Source: GCA-2683825 sp965662355
GTDB taxonomy: Bacteria > Planctomycetota > UBA1135 > GCA-002686595
Assembly (NCBI GenBank): GCA_965662355.1
Contig: CBFIHP010000005.1
Location: 62,001 to 126,000 of the forward strand
DNA length: 64,000 nt
Direction of reading: 5' to 3'
The position numbers and the translations under genes were made by a program. The notes below the pieces were generated by a model, which was not told where the DNA came from, did not search any database, and worked only from the letters and a program-made list of their open reading frames with translations. Below, piece after piece: positions 51,424 to 60,805 of the stretch. How positions within the stretch are numbered: the first letter of the stretch is position 1; the number at the start of each line of letters is the position of its first letter.

Positions 51424-53966
51424 GACACTCCTTCGAGATCACTGAGCCCTCGCGGCTGGAAACGCTCTTCGAACGAGCCCTCGAGCTCGACCCGGAGCGC
51501 AGGAGGGCTTTCCTGCGGGAGCATTGCGCGACCGATGTGGAGCTGCGCGCGCGACTCCTGCAGATGTTGAAACAGGATGAAGAGGGGACGAAGGACTATC
51601 TCCTCAGCCCCGTTTCGAACGTGATCGACTCCGAGCGGACGAAGGCACTCAGCCTTTCGGTGGGCGAGAACGAGGGTGACGAACTCGAGGAAGTCGGTGC
51701 CTATCGCATTATCGATGTAGTCGGTGAGGGAGGGATGGGGCGTGTCTATCTCGCCAAGCACAAGGGCGACTCCAAGCGACTCGTGGCCCTGAAGGTCATG
51801 CGCCCAGGTACCGCCATCGGGCGCGTAGCGAGTCGCTTCGAGAACGAGCGCCACGTTCTCGAGATGATGGACCACCAGAACATCTGCGAGATCCTCGATG
51901 GGGGCACGACTTCCCAGGGGCTGCCGTACTTCGTGATGGAGTTCGTCAAGGAAGCACGTTCGCTGACGCGCTTTGCCTTCGAGCACAACCTGGACCTGCG
52001 TGAACGCCTGGAGCTGTTCCAGCCGATCTGCGAAGCGGTGGAACATGGTCACGGCAAAGGCATCTTGCACCGCGATCTCAAGCCCTCGAACGTCCTGGTC
52101 GGGTTCGATGGCGTTCCGAAGTTGATCGACTTCGGCATCGCCCGCAGTTTCGATGAGTACGGTCGAGACACGACTCACCTGACCGAGGCGGGCCAGCTGC
52201 TGGGTACCTTGCAATACATGTCGCCGGAGCAAATCCTCGGCAAGCCGCTCGACGAGCGTAGCGACGTGTATTCGCTGGGCGTGATCCTGTACGAGCTCTT
52301 GACGCGTCACACGCCGTACGACGTCTCGGGCAAGTCGCTCGTCGAGGCGGCGCGTATCATCGAGGACGCGGAGCCCACGCGCCCCTCGCAGAACCGTATT
52401 GAGCTGCGCGGTGACGTCGAGACGATCATGCTCAAGGCTCTCCAGAAGGAGCCGCATCGGCGCTATGCCTCCGCCGGGGATTTATCCGAGGACATCGGCC
52501 GTTTCCTCGACTTCAAGCCGATCGTCGCCCGCAATCCCAGCCTCGTCCACCAGACCTCGCTCTTCATGAGGAGGCACCCGCGCCTCTTGGCTGCCTTGGT
52601 GCTTACTTTCGTTTCGCTCCTGGCCAGCGTGATCGTCTCCGTGTACTGGGCTATCGACCTGAACCAGAAACACGAAGAGGCACGTCTTGCCGCGGAGGAG
52701 GCTCGTCAGGCTCGAAAGGACGCCGAAGCCGTAACCGACTTCCTCACGGACTCTCTCGCGAATGTCGATCCGCGTCTGAACAGCAAGGCGCCGACCGTGG
52801 AGCGTCTCATCAGCTACATGACCGAGACCATGCCGGCCAGTTTCCGTACGAGGCCCTCGATCAAGGGGCCTTTGTTGAACACGTTCGGTCGAACGTACGA
52901 GGCGCTCGGCAAGTACGAGCAGGCGGAGGTCCTTCTGGATGAGGCCTACGAGACCCTACGTGAAGAGTTCGGCCCCGACGACCACCGCACGCTGCGTGCG
53001 CTCGTCAGCCTGACCTCGGCGCACCACTTCCTCGGCAACGATTATCGGGCCGTGAGCCTCCTGGAGCCGTGGGTGCCCAAGATGCGTGAGGTCTTGGGGG
53101 AAGACGATCGCGATTTAGCGATGGCCATCTTCAACCTGGGCTGGATCGCCATGAACGACGGTCGCTACGAGGAAGCCGAGGCGTTGCTTCTCGAGGCCGC
53201 GGAGCTACGCGCGAACATCTTCACCGAAGAGTCACTGCTGACCCTCGAGGTCAAGGATGCGCTGGCGTGGGTTTATGAGGGCCAAGGCCTCTGGGAGAAG
53301 GGTTTCGAACTTTTCCAGTACGTTTACGACACTCAGGAGCGCGTCTGGGGCGAGGTGAATTCGGAGACGCTCAACTCTCTGGCACTCTTCTACCAGAGCG
53401 CGGGTCGCTACTCGGATGCGGAGGCCATGTACGAGCGTGCGCTTGACAAGGACTTGAAAGCGCTGGGCAACGATCATCCGGACACGCTTGTCGTGATGTT
53501 CAACATGGGCATCCTTTTCGAAGAAACCAATCGTTTCGAAGAAGCCGAAGGCATCCTCGGCGAGGCCAGCGAACGCCAGATTGACGCTCTGGGCATCGGC
53601 CACCCACGCACCCTCGGGACACTCGTGGCCTTGGGGCGTGTCAAGGCGAGCCAGGGCTACTTCGAAGAAGCCGAAGAGATCCTGGCCGACGCCGTCGACC
53701 GGATTCAGGAGCTTCCCGAGCGCCGCGGCGAACTAGGTGCGTATCTCGTCGAGTACGGCAAGTGCCTTCTATTGCTCGAGCGCTACGAAGAAGCCCAGCG
53801 CGTGCTGATCGAAGCCTACGAGATTGTCAACGAATGCTGGGGACCGAATACCTACGCCGCCCTCATCTCGGCCAACACGTTGATGGAGCTATTCCAGAGT
53901 CAGGGCCAAACGAGCGACGCCCAGCACTGGCGCTCGATCGCGCAAGCGATCCGCGCTGCGAACTGA
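51420..53966 (+). CDS. Serine/threonine protein kinase with TPR repeats
   Basis: Transmembrane Hanks-type kinase of 848 residues. An N-terminal helical part (about 95 residues) is followed by the kinase domain: GEGGMGRVYLAKHK (glycine loop near 103), VALKVM (Lys), HRDLKPSNVLV near 217, DFGIARSF near 238, and GTLQYMSPEQ. A membrane helix near 387-413 (RLLAALVLTFVSLLASVIVSVYW) and a coiled coil lead to an extracytoplasmic TPR array of kinesin-light-chain type (ALGKYEQAEVLLDEAYETL and others). All catalytic residues are present. The start is GTG 51420 in the sigma factor stop, and it is the last gene of the pair. Confidence 0.95.
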   Translation: MRHSFEITEPSRLETLFERALELDPERRRAFLREHCATDVELRARLLQMLKQDEEGTKDYLLSPVSNVIDSERTKALSLSVGENEGDELEEVGAYRIIDVVGEGGMGRVYLAKHKGDSKRLVALKVMRPGTAIGRVASRFENERHVLEMMDHQNICEILDGGTTSQGLPYFVMEFVKEARSLTRFAFEHNLDLRERLELFQPICEAVEHGHGKGILHRDLKPSNVLVGFDGVPKLIDFGIARSFDEYGRDTTHLTEAGQLLGTLQYMSPEQILGKPLDERSDVYSLGVILYELLTRHTPYDVSGKSLVEAARIIEDAEPTRPSQNRIELRGDVETIMLKALQKEPHRRYASAGDLSEDIGRFLDFKPIVARNPSLVHQTSLFMRRHPRLLAALVLTFVSLLASVIVSVYWAIDLNQKHEEARLAAEEARQARKDAEAVTDFLTDSLANVDPRLNSKAPTVERLISYMTETMPASFRTRPSIKGPLLNTFGRTYEALGKYEQAEVLLDEAYETLREEFGPDDHRTLRALVSLTSAHHFLGNDYRAVSLLEPWVPKMREVLGEDDRDLAMAIFNLGWIAMNDGRYEEAEALLLEAAELRANIFTEESLLTLEVKDALAWVYEGQGLWEKGFELFQYVYDTQERVWGEVNSETLNSLALFYQSAGRYSDAEAMYERALDKDLKALGNDHPDTLVVMFNMGILFEETNRFEEAEGILGEASERQIDALGIGHPRTLGTLVALGRVKASQGYFEEAEEILADAVDRIQELPERRGELGAYLVEYGKCLLLLERYEEAQRVLIEAYEIVNECWGPNTYAALISANTLMELFQSQGQTSDAQHWRSIAQAIRAAN

Positions 53967-53970
53967 CTCG

Positions 53971-55326
53971 CTACTTAGCGAAGCTCTCGAACGGATCCTC
54001 GTTTTCCTTCATCCATGTGCGCAGACGGGTGTCGAGTTGTGATCGCGTTTGGGCATGAGTCTCGAGCCCGGCCAGGTTCGTGAGTTCGTGAGGGTCCTGC
54101 TGCAGGTCATACAACTCCTCATCGCCTTTATGATCGCGCGTGTACTTGTACCTCGCCGTGCGGATCATTCGCACAGGGTGGATCCATTGCCCCTTGCCGT
54201 AATACTGGCCGATGACGAAGGGTAGGGGGGCTTGCTCTTCGCCACGCAAAATGGGGAGCATCGATCGACCGTCACATTTTGGCACCTCGGCGCCGGCGAT
54301 GTCCATCAGCGTGGGGAGCAGGTCCATGTTCACCCAGGCGTAGTCATCGAGGACTCCCGTGCGCCCGCCCATGGACTCTGGCACGTGTACCAGCATGGGG
54401 ATGCGCATCACGTGCTCGTACATGAATGGACCCTTGAAGATCAGGCGGTGAAAGGTGTCCATTTCACCGTGATCGGACGTCACGACGACGATCGTGTTGT
54501 TGCTGAGACCATTGTCCTCGAGCAATTTCAGGACCTTGCCGACCTCTGCATCGAAGCGGCGCACGCGTTCGCGATAGGCCACGCGGTACTGCTTCCAGGC
54601 CTCTTCGGGTTGGCCCGCGAGCTTGCTGGCGCCTTTTTGCTCGCGGATCTGCGTTTGCACTGCGGGCTTGTTCTCGAAGGTCTCTTTCCGCCAGGATTCT
54701 CCCAGGGGTGCGTCGAGTGCGAGCTTGGCGCCAGGATCGACGGCGAATTCCTGAATCCCGTGGGGTTCGAGGTACATCGCGAACAAACAGAACGGCTTCT
54801 CGAGCTTAGACGCGCGTGAAAAGAAGCGCCGCGTCATGCGCGTGACCTGGCGGTCGGTGTGCTGGCGTGTCATGCGGAACGAATCCCATCCCGCGGTCGC
54901 CAGCGCAGTCGTTCCCAGGTGCCACTTGCCGTGGTAAGCGGTGTAGTACCCGGCCTGTTGCATGTGGTGTCCGAGCGTGGGTAACTTTAGCCCCTCGTCA
55001 CCCGGAAGACCGTGGTTGTTGTTCACGCCCGTCTTGTGCGGGTAGAAACCCGTCATCATGGCCGCTCGGCTGGGCGAGCATTGCGGCGTTGGGCAAAAGG
55101 CCTGCGTCAGGTTCAGCGAACGCTCCGCGAGCCGATCGCAGTTTGGCGTCTCGAAGAAGGGGTCCATGTACCCCATGGCCTGCCAGTGCTGTTGATCGGA
55201 GCAGATGACCAGGATGTTCGGGCGTTCGTCGGGCCTCGTCTTGCCCAGGAGTAAGCTCGCGCCAAGGCCTAGCCCACCGCCCAAGAGCGAGCGTCGGTCG
55301 GGGAGTTTCGGACGGAACTGCATCAT
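53971..55326 (-). CDS. Tat-exported formylglycine sulfatase
   Basis: Sulfatase of 451 residues. The signal contains a twin-arginine (DRRSLLGGGLGLGASLLLG). The active-site motif is C83-S-P-S-R87 in TPQCSPSRAAMMTG, so Cys would be converted to formylglycine. Metal ligands are in ILVICSDQQHWQAMG and VVTSDHGEM. Substrate is unknown; such enzymes in Planctomycetota often cut sulfated polysaccharides. It is read toward the converging kinase gene. The start is ATG 55326; the open frame upstream is noncoding. A methyltransferase gene lies 41 bases before it on the same strand. Confidence 0.92.
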   Translation of the reverse strand: MMQFRPKLPDRRSLLGGGLGLGASLLLGKTRPDERPNILVICSDQQHWQAMGYMDPFFETPNCDRLAERSLNLTQAFCPTPQCSPSRAAMMTGFYPHKTGVNNNHGLPGDEGLKLPTLGHHMQQAGYYTAYHGKWHLGTTALATAGWDSFRMTRQHTDRQVTRMTRRFFSRASKLEKPFCLFAMYLEPHGIQEFAVDPGAKLALDAPLGESWRKETFENKPAVQTQIREQKGASKLAGQPEEAWKQYRVAYRERVRRFDAEVGKVLKLLEDNGLSNNTIVVVTSDHGEMDTFHRLIFKGPFMYEHVMRIPMLVHVPESMGGRTGVLDDYAWVNMDLLPTLMDIAGAEVPKCDGRSMLPILRGEEQAPLPFVIGQYYGKGQWIHPVRMIRTARYKYTRDHKGDEELYDLQQDPHELTNLAGLETHAQTRSQLDTRLRTWMKENEDPFESFAK

Positions 55327-55367
55327 CGGGAGGGCATCATGGAGAATGGCCCACGTCCGTGACCGGA

Positions 55368-56045
55368 CTATGCCTGGCTCGTGCTGTTGTTTGGGGCATC
55401 CTTTGCTCGTAACACGATCCAGTTTTCGAGCCGCCCGGTGAAAGGTTCGTCCGGAAGATCGTGTTGGAGGCCGGCGGCTTCGACGATCTGCTTGAAGTCC
55501 TTCGGACTGTAGAAGGAAAAGCCGGGCTGGTCGTAGGAGGCGCCGATGGCGAAGTAGACGTTGGCGAGCACGCGTCCAGCGGGAGCGAGGACGGGGCCGA
55601 TCTGGCTCAGGTATTCCTCCGCGACATCCAGGGGGGAGCGGGTGAAGATCGAGTTGAGCAGTACGAGGTCGAAGGAATGCGGCTCCAGCGGAGAGGGGGT
55701 GCCATTCGCCGCCGCCGCGACCACCTGCTCGAACATCACGAACTGGAAGCGCGGGTCGCGCTGCGTGACCTCGTTCGTGTACCACTCCACGATCTCGGCG
55801 TCGTATTCCAGGCCAACGTACTTTCCGATAGGTTCGTCGAGCAGGACCTGGGCGAAGACTCCGCTCTTGCACTCGACGTCGAGGATTCGATCTCCCTCGC
55901 GAATCCACTCGTTTTCACGAAACTTCCGAATCAGAGTGTCGCCGCTCTTCTTGAAGAGTTCGTGCAGGTGCCCGTGGATCGCTCGCAGGCCGCATGCGGC
56001 CAGGAGGTGATGGGGGGGAGGCGTGGGGAGCCAGTCGCGCTTCAT
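55368..56045 (-). CDS. Class I methyltransferase-like protein
   Basis: Protein of 225 residues with a methyltransferase-like fold. RILDVECKSGVFAQVLLDE is motif I, though the usual DxGCGxG reads DVECKSG. VGLEYDAEIVEWY and HSFDLVLLNSIFTR are motifs II and III. A Gly/Ala-rich LAPAGRVLANVYFAIG segment follows. The changed SAM loop leaves the activity open. It precedes the sulfatase gene by 41 bases, so the two may be co-transcribed. It is divergent from the radical SAM gene. Confidence 0.75.
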   Translation of the reverse strand: MKRDWLPTPPPHHLLAACGLRAIHGHLHELFKKSGDTLIRKFRENEWIREGDRILDVECKSGVFAQVLLDEPIGKYVGLEYDAEIVEWYTNEVTQRDPRFQFVMFEQVVAAAANGTPSPLEPHSFDLVLLNSIFTRSPLDVAEEYLSQIGPVLAPAGRVLANVYFAIGASYDQPGFSFYSPKDFKQIVEAAGLQHDLPDEPFTGRLENWIVLRAKDAPNNSTSQA

Positions 56046-56173
56046 CCGTCAGCCGAGCGTACCAAATCGGGCTCTCTCTCCGTTGAGGAAGGGGGAGCTC
56101 GCTGAGATCGGGACATCCTTTCCCTGTTCCTAGTTCCCTTGCGGAAACCGGGGATCGGCCTCAGACTGGGGTC

Positions 56174-57532
56174 ATGGCCGTTCTCCCTACATTCTCCACC
56201 AAATCACAGTACGGCGCCGACCTCGACCGGGGCATCTCCCCGCGGAAGCTGGCCAAGCGTAGGCTGATCCTACCCGAGCTTCGCGATAAGGACATGCGGG
56301 AGCGGCGCGCCATCCTCTCCGCCGGACCGCGTCACGTGACCCTGGAGATGACCACGCGTTGCAACCTCACCTGCGCCCACTGCCGTAGGTTCAACGTTCA
56401 AGAGGAGGGCTCGAACACCCGTGGGGTCTTCGGGGAAGATGTCGTCGACGACCTCGTCGGTAGCAGCGGCTACATGGACGATCTGGTCTTCGAGCGTAGC
56501 CTCGACCTCGTGCGTGATACGGAATGGGTCTCGCTGACGGGCTATGGCGAGCCGATGCTCCACCCGCGCTACTTCGACTTCGTCAAGCGCTTGAAGGAGC
56601 GCGGGCACACGCTCGACACGATCTCGAACGGCACCCTCTTGAACGACAAGAACGTTCAGAAGCTCGTCGACCATCAGTTCGACCTGATCTCGATCTCGAT
56701 CGACGGGGTCGAGGACCACACCCTCAAGGTCATCCGTGGCGTTGGCGCCGACGTGCTCTTCGGTGGGATCGAGCGACTCGCCAAGGCCAAGAAGGCCGCC
56801 GGGCTCGGTCGCGATGATGCACCGCGCATCAGCGTCAACTTCGCGATGGGCCGCATGAACATCCGCGAGATGCCCGCCCTGGCCCGCAAGCTGGCCCAGT
56901 ACGACGTCCACGTGCTCTACGCCCATATCCTCGAAACGGCTGGATGGAACGAGGGCCTCGGCCCGCAGTTGATCTACACCGATCCCGAGGTGCGTGCCGA
57001 ATCCGCGCGGCTCGTCGAGGAAACCAAGCAGATCTGTGCCGAGAACGGCATCAACACGGACATCCGCCCGATCCCCGAAGCCGGAATGGGCAACGAACTG
57101 GCCGGCGTCGATCTCGGTTCCGCCTTCGAGGTCTTCGAGGCTGCCGTGGCCGAGAACGAACCGGCGCGCCGCGTCTACAAGCCGCTAGCAGCTATCGACA
57201 CCGAACGTCGCCGTCTGGCGGAAGCCGCCAAGGCGAAGCTTCCGAAGACCGCTGGTTGCAGTTCCTCTTGCAGTCCCTTCGCTGGGCCCGATCGGCTCAG
57301 CGCCCAGGAGAAGCGCGAGAACGAGCGCTGCCTCGACCTCTTCCGCTACGCCTTCGTCACCTGGAGTGGCAAGGTCATCTCCTGCTGCTTCGAGCGCTAC
57401 GGATGTGGCGATCTCAACCTCCACTCGGCCGAGGAAGTCTGGAACGGCGAGACGTACCAGAACCTCCGACGTGGCTATTGGGAGGACGGGCTGCGGTGGG
57501 TCTGCCACGGCTGCAGCAAGGTTCTCGACTGA
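56174..57532 (+). CDS. Radical SAM protein with SPASM-like C-terminus
   Basis: Radical SAM enzyme of 452 residues. The [4Fe-4S] ligands are C63, C67 and C70 in TTRCNLTCAHCRRF, with GYGEPMLHPRYFDFVK and SISIDGVEDHTLKVIRG as further core motifs. The C-terminal part has more cysteines (GCSSSCSP, CLDLFRY, VISCCFERYGCGDLN, VCHGCSKVL), a SPASM-like set that would bind auxiliary clusters. SPASM proteins modify peptides or proteins or cyclise small molecules; no precursor peptide is evident nearby. ATG 56174 is consistent with the family length. Confidence 0.9.
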   Translation: MAVLPTFSTKSQYGADLDRGISPRKLAKRRLILPELRDKDMRERRAILSAGPRHVTLEMTTRCNLTCAHCRRFNVQEEGSNTRGVFGEDVVDDLVGSSGYMDDLVFERSLDLVRDTEWVSLTGYGEPMLHPRYFDFVKRLKERGHTLDTISNGTLLNDKNVQKLVDHQFDLISISIDGVEDHTLKVIRGVGADVLFGGIERLAKAKKAAGLGRDDAPRISVNFAMGRMNIREMPALARKLAQYDVHVLYAHILETAGWNEGLGPQLIYTDPEVRAESARLVEETKQICAENGINTDIRPIPEAGMGNELAGVDLGSAFEVFEAAVAENEPARRVYKPLAAIDTERRRLAEAAKAKLPKTAGCSSSCSPFAGPDRLSAQEKRENERCLDLFRYAFVTWSGKVISCCFERYGCGDLNLHSAEEVWNGETYQNLRRGYWEDGLRWVCHGCSKVLD

Positions 57533-57923
57533 GGCGGCGGGGGCCCCGTGGTCCGAGCTAAAAAAAAGGGGGCCGAACCAGTTTCTCGGAAACTGGCCCG
57601 GCCAGGCCTCGAAAACTCACCTTAGGAGTCTTTTCGGAACTGCGACTCTTGCCGTCCCTGGGCCCTTGGGGGAGCTGCTCGTTACGTCAGGTAGTGACGC
57701 GCGCAGGGAGAGGGGTATTCCTTCGCGGGAGTGACGGATTCCGACGGGCCCTTTTGGACCCGGGCAAGGAACAGAGGAGATGGCCGGGGTCTTTGTGGAG
57801 CGCGTACGGGCGGTGAATTCTCGGCGGCGATTCCCATCCGTAGAATGGGGGGGGGTCCCTTAACCGAACCCTGAAAAAAAGTCCCGAACCTCAGGAGCGA
57901 ACCGAAAGCGAGATCGAGAGCCC
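57533..57923. other. Non-coding region with a minus-strand terminator; possible structured RNA
   Basis: No credible ORF lies in these 391 bases. On the minus strand a stem-loop (57571-57603) precedes a run of seven T (about 57560-57567). The stop of the only upstream minus gene is at 57924, so its 3' untranslated region would be about 320 bases. Within it are several stems (for example GAGTC/GACTC near 57626 and 57644) and a T7 run near 57872-57878. I searched by eye for tmRNA, RNase P, SRP and 6S hallmarks and found none. It could be a long 3' UTR or an unrecognised small RNA. Confidence 0.4.
57561..57603 (-). terminator. Intrinsic terminator on the minus strand
   Basis: GGCCG (57571-57575) pairs with CGGCC (57599-57603), and CCAGTTTC (57578-57585) with GAAACTGG (57589-57596), loop TCG. 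On the minus strand the stem runs directly into CCCCC and then seven T. It is a textbook intrinsic terminator in this direction; on the plus strand it lacks a T run. Confidence 0.75.
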
Positions 57924-58703
57924 CTAGAAGGCGTATCCGATCGTAAATGCAGCCTGGAGGTAGTCGATACGCTCGTCGGCCCAGAAGAGCGCGCGGCCGT
58001 CGATGCCGAGGAGCAGGCTGCCCAGGCGGAGATTGACCCCGACGTGCCCGTAGCCGCCGTAGAGCAGCTTGGTCTCGGTCTTCCACTCGGTCACGTCCAG
58101 CTCGAGCCCGATATCCCCGATCACGGCCTCGGGTTCAGGGAGGGTGGCGACGATGAGATCCAGTCCCGCCCCCGCATAGGGCTGAAAATAGAGCCAGCGG
58201 GGGTAGGTGTAGCGGCCACCCAGGGACAGCTCGATCAGCTGGATCGTCGTCTCGACATGGCGCTCGACGGGATTGATACCCGTGACTCCGTCCACATCCA
58301 GATCCGTATAGACCGTCTGGCGGGTCGAATCCTGCTGCTCCGAGAAGAACAGACCCAGCTCCCAGCCGATCGTGTCGCGGATGATCTCGCTGTATTCGAT
58401 CCCGAGGAACAGGTTGTCCGAGACATCCAGGTTCTTTGTGTTGGGGTTGGGATCGACGGGGAAGTCCGGGAGGTAGTCGTCCGTGGCTCCCGTATTCGGA
58501 TCGGTTCGTTCCGGGTCAACGTCCAGGGCGCTGAAGTCGTCGATGTCTCGGGCCCCGAGGTATAGCGTGAGCTGGTTGGTCGGAATCTTGAGGTCACGGT
58601 TCACGTATTCGTGAATCCCCTGGTTCTGCATCGTCGTCGGGCAGGCGCTGAAGAACAAGAGCGCCGCCAGGCCGATCGAGAGAGGTCGTAGAAGCCCCTT
58701 CAT
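57924..58703 (-). CDS. Outer-membrane beta-barrel lipoprotein
   Basis: Exported protein of 259 residues. The N-terminus is basic and hydrophobic with lipobox LLFFSAC (Cys 21). The mature chain has alternating strands and the terminal AAFTIGYAF, typical of an outer-membrane barrel. A conserved-looking LYFQPYAGAGLDLIVATL segment recalls eight-stranded OmpA/OmpW-like barrels, but no family is assigned. Its long 3' untranslated region is described with the non-coding stretch. It stands alone, divergent from the esterase gene 116 bases upstream. Confidence 0.75.
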   Translation of the reverse strand: MKGLLRPLSIGLAALLFFSACPTTMQNQGIHEYVNRDLKIPTNQLTLYLGARDIDDFSALDVDPERTDPNTGATDDYLPDFPVDPNPNTKNLDVSDNLFLGIEYSEIIRDTIGWELGLFFSEQQDSTRQTVYTDLDVDGVTGINPVERHVETTIQLIELSLGGRYTYPRWLYFQPYAGAGLDLIVATLPEPEAVIGDIGLELDVTEWKTETKLLYGGYGHVGVNLRLGSLLLGIDGRALFWADERIDYLQAAFTIGYAF

Positions 58704-58819
58704 GGTCCGCGAAGTCTAGCAGAGGGCCCTGGCGGCTTCACTCCTGGTCCGAGCCCGGTCCCGTCTCCGGGGTCACGGGGAGTAGCCATTTCGCCGCGGG
58801 CCGCTACTCTCTGGCTCCC

Positions 58820-59506
58820 ATGTCGCAAACCGAAACTCTTCCCTGCGCCGAAATCGAGCCCCAAACGGGCAAGGCAAAGCACTCGGTCATCTGGCTGCAC
58901 GGCCTCGGTGCAGACGGAAACGACTTTCCCCCGATCGTCCCCGAGATGGGCGTCGATCCGAAGCACGCTGTGCGCTGGATCTTCCCCCACGCTCCTTCGA
59001 TCCCGGTGACGGTCAACGGAGGCATGGTCATGCCGGCCTGGTACGACATCCGCGGCATGGACTTCGACAAGCGCCACGACGAAGAGGGCATCCGTCTCTC
59101 GGCCCAGCGCGTCGAGCATCTGATCTCCCGCGAAAACGAACGCGGCGTTCCGACCGAGCGCATTTGCCTTGCGGGTTTCAGCCAGGGCGGGGCCATCGCC
59201 CTCTTCAGCGCACTGCGTCACCCGGAAACGCTCCTGGGTGTCGTCGCGCTGTCGACGTATCTCGTGCTCGAGGACAAGTTGCAGGACGAGCGCCACGAGG
59301 CAAACCTCGGGACGCCGATCTTCCAGGCCCACGGAACGATGGACCCCATGGTCGTCACCGAGCGCGGCGAGAGCTCGTTCGCTGCCCTGAAGGCCATGGG
59401 CTACCCGATCGAATGGCACGCCTACCCGATGATGCACCAGGTTTGCATCGAGGAGATCGAAGCCCTCGGCAAGTGGTTCGAAGGACGCTTCGCCACGACT
59501 TCCTGA
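58820..59506 (+). CDS. Carboxylesterase/phospholipase (alpha/beta hydrolase)
   Basis: Esterase of 228 residues in the acyl-protein thioesterase-like group. HSVIWLHGLGADGNDF is the oxyanion region, GFSQGGAIALFS the nucleophile elbow with the Ser, FQAHGTMDPMVVTERG carries the catalytic Asp, and YPMMHQVCIEE the His. There is no signal, so it is cytoplasmic. The substrate may be lysophospholipid or an acyl ester and cannot be decided. ATG 58820 starts just before the conserved domain. It converges on the amidohydrolase gene, whose stop is two bases beyond. Confidence 0.93.
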   Translation: MSQTETLPCAEIEPQTGKAKHSVIWLHGLGADGNDFPPIVPEMGVDPKHAVRWIFPHAPSIPVTVNGGMVMPAWYDIRGMDFDKRHDEEGIRLSAQRVEHLISRENERGVPTERICLAGFSQGGAIALFSALRHPETLLGVVALSTYLVLEDKLQDERHEANLGTPIFQAHGTMDPMVVTERGESSFAALKAMGYPIEWHAYPMMHQVCIEEIEALGKWFEGRFATTS

Positions 59507-59508
59507 TC

Positions 59509-60741
59509 TCAGTCGGCGAGCTCGATCAAGGTCTGCAGCAGCACGTTCGCGCCGGCCTCGATGTCCTCGGGTTTTGTGAACTCGTTCACGTTGTGGCTGA
59601 TGCCCTTGACGCTCGGAACGAAGATCATGCCGCTCGGGCAATTGGGGGCAAACATCTGTGCGTCGTGGCCCGCACCGCTCGGCAGTCGACGACAGGTGTG
59701 CCCCTGATCGCGGGCGTGGTTTTCGATGCGTTCAATCACGTCGGCATCGAACTCCACGGGTTGGAAACGCGCCAGCGAGCGGTGCGCGACCTCGACCCCT
59801 TCCGAAGTGGAGATCTCGCGTAGGCTCGTGTGGAAGAGCTCTTCGGCCTTGGCCAGGAGCGCCTCGTCGGTGTTGCGCAGGTCGACCGTCAGCGTGGCCT
59901 TGCGCGCGATGACGTTGATGAGATCCGGTTCGAGTCGTATCGATCCGACGGTGCCTACCTGGGCTCCGCCGATCTCGTGGGCGATGCGCCGGATCACGTA
60001 TCCGAGTTGCGCGGCGGCGTATCCGGCGTCGCAGCGCATCGACATCGGCGTCGTTCCCGCGTGATTGGACGTCCCGAGCAGGGTGACTTCCGTCCACGAG
60101 ATCCCCTGCACGCCCGTGACGGCTCCGATCGTGAGGTTCTCGTTTTCGAGCACGGGGCCTTGTTCGATGTGTAGCTCGACGTAGGCCGCGGCTTCGAAGT
60201 CTCCACAGGGGGTCGCGCCGCGATAACCGATGCGTTCGAGCTCCGAGCCGACGCTCTTGCCATCGATTCCGATGCTGGCGAGCATCGGCTCGAGCGACAT
60301 CGAGCCTTGATGCACGCCGCTGCCCATCATGTCGGGCGCGAAGCGGGCGCCCTCCTCGTTCGTGAAGAAGCCGACGGCCAAGGGTCTCTGCGTCTGGATA
60401 CCCGCTTCGTTCAGACGCGCGACGACCTCGAGACCCGCCAGAACCCCCAGGTTGCCATCGTAGAGCCCGCCCGCGGCGACGGTGTCGATATGGGATCCGG
60501 TGACCACCGGGGGGGCGTCCTCGCGTCCCGGGCGGATACCGATCACGTTGCCGATCCCGTCGACGGTCACGGACAGCCCCAGCTCGCGCATCCACATACA
60601 CACCAGATCACGCCCCGCGCGATCCTCGTCGGTGAGCGCCAGGCGGCACACCCCACCGCCTTCGAGGGCGCCGATCTCGCCCAGCTCGGCCAGGGCCTTG
60701 TGCAGGCGGGTCGTATCGATTCGCAGGCTCTCGGTTTTCAT
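59509..60741 (-). CDS. M20-family amidohydrolase (allantoate/N-carbamoyl amino acid hydrolase-like)
   Basis: Zinc enzyme of 410 residues that cleaves ureido or carbamoyl amides. The metal site is TGSHIDTVAAGGLYDGNLGVLA, with FTNEEGARFAPDMMGSG, YVELHIEQGPVLE and PSGAGHDAQMFA in family order. HAGTTPMSMRCDA is the dimer-domain loop. These patterns mark allantoate amidohydrolase/ureidoglycolate hydrolase and N-carbamoyl-L-amino acid hydrolase; the exact substrate is not fixed by sequence. No other purine-degradation genes are in view. Confidence 0.93.
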   Translation of the reverse strand: MKTESLRIDTTRLHKALAELGEIGALEGGGVCRLALTDEDRAGRDLVCMWMRELGLSVTVDGIGNVIGIRPGREDAPPVVTGSHIDTVAAGGLYDGNLGVLAGLEVVARLNEAGIQTQRPLAVGFFTNEEGARFAPDMMGSGVHQGSMSLEPMLASIGIDGKSVGSELERIGYRGATPCGDFEAAAYVELHIEQGPVLENENLTIGAVTGVQGISWTEVTLLGTSNHAGTTPMSMRCDAGYAAAQLGYVIRRIAHEIGGAQVGTVGSIRLEPDLINVIARKATLTVDLRNTDEALLAKAEELFHTSLREISTSEGVEVAHRSLARFQPVEFDADVIERIENHARDQGHTCRRLPSGAGHDAQMFAPNCPSGMIFVPSVKGISHNVNEFTKPEDIEAGANVLLQTLIELAD

Positions 60742-60805
60742 CGCTTTCGCCGCTTTCGCCCGGGCATTGGGCTTCCTAGGGTTTGTTGCACGGGAGTGTA
60801 CTTTC

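Noticed and set aside
57604..57923. tmRNA, RNase P RNA, SRP RNA or 6S RNA
   Set aside because: None of the invariant stretches (tmRNA ends, RNase P P4 strand, SRP helix 8, 6S bubble) was found on either strand, so only a generic non-coding label is given.
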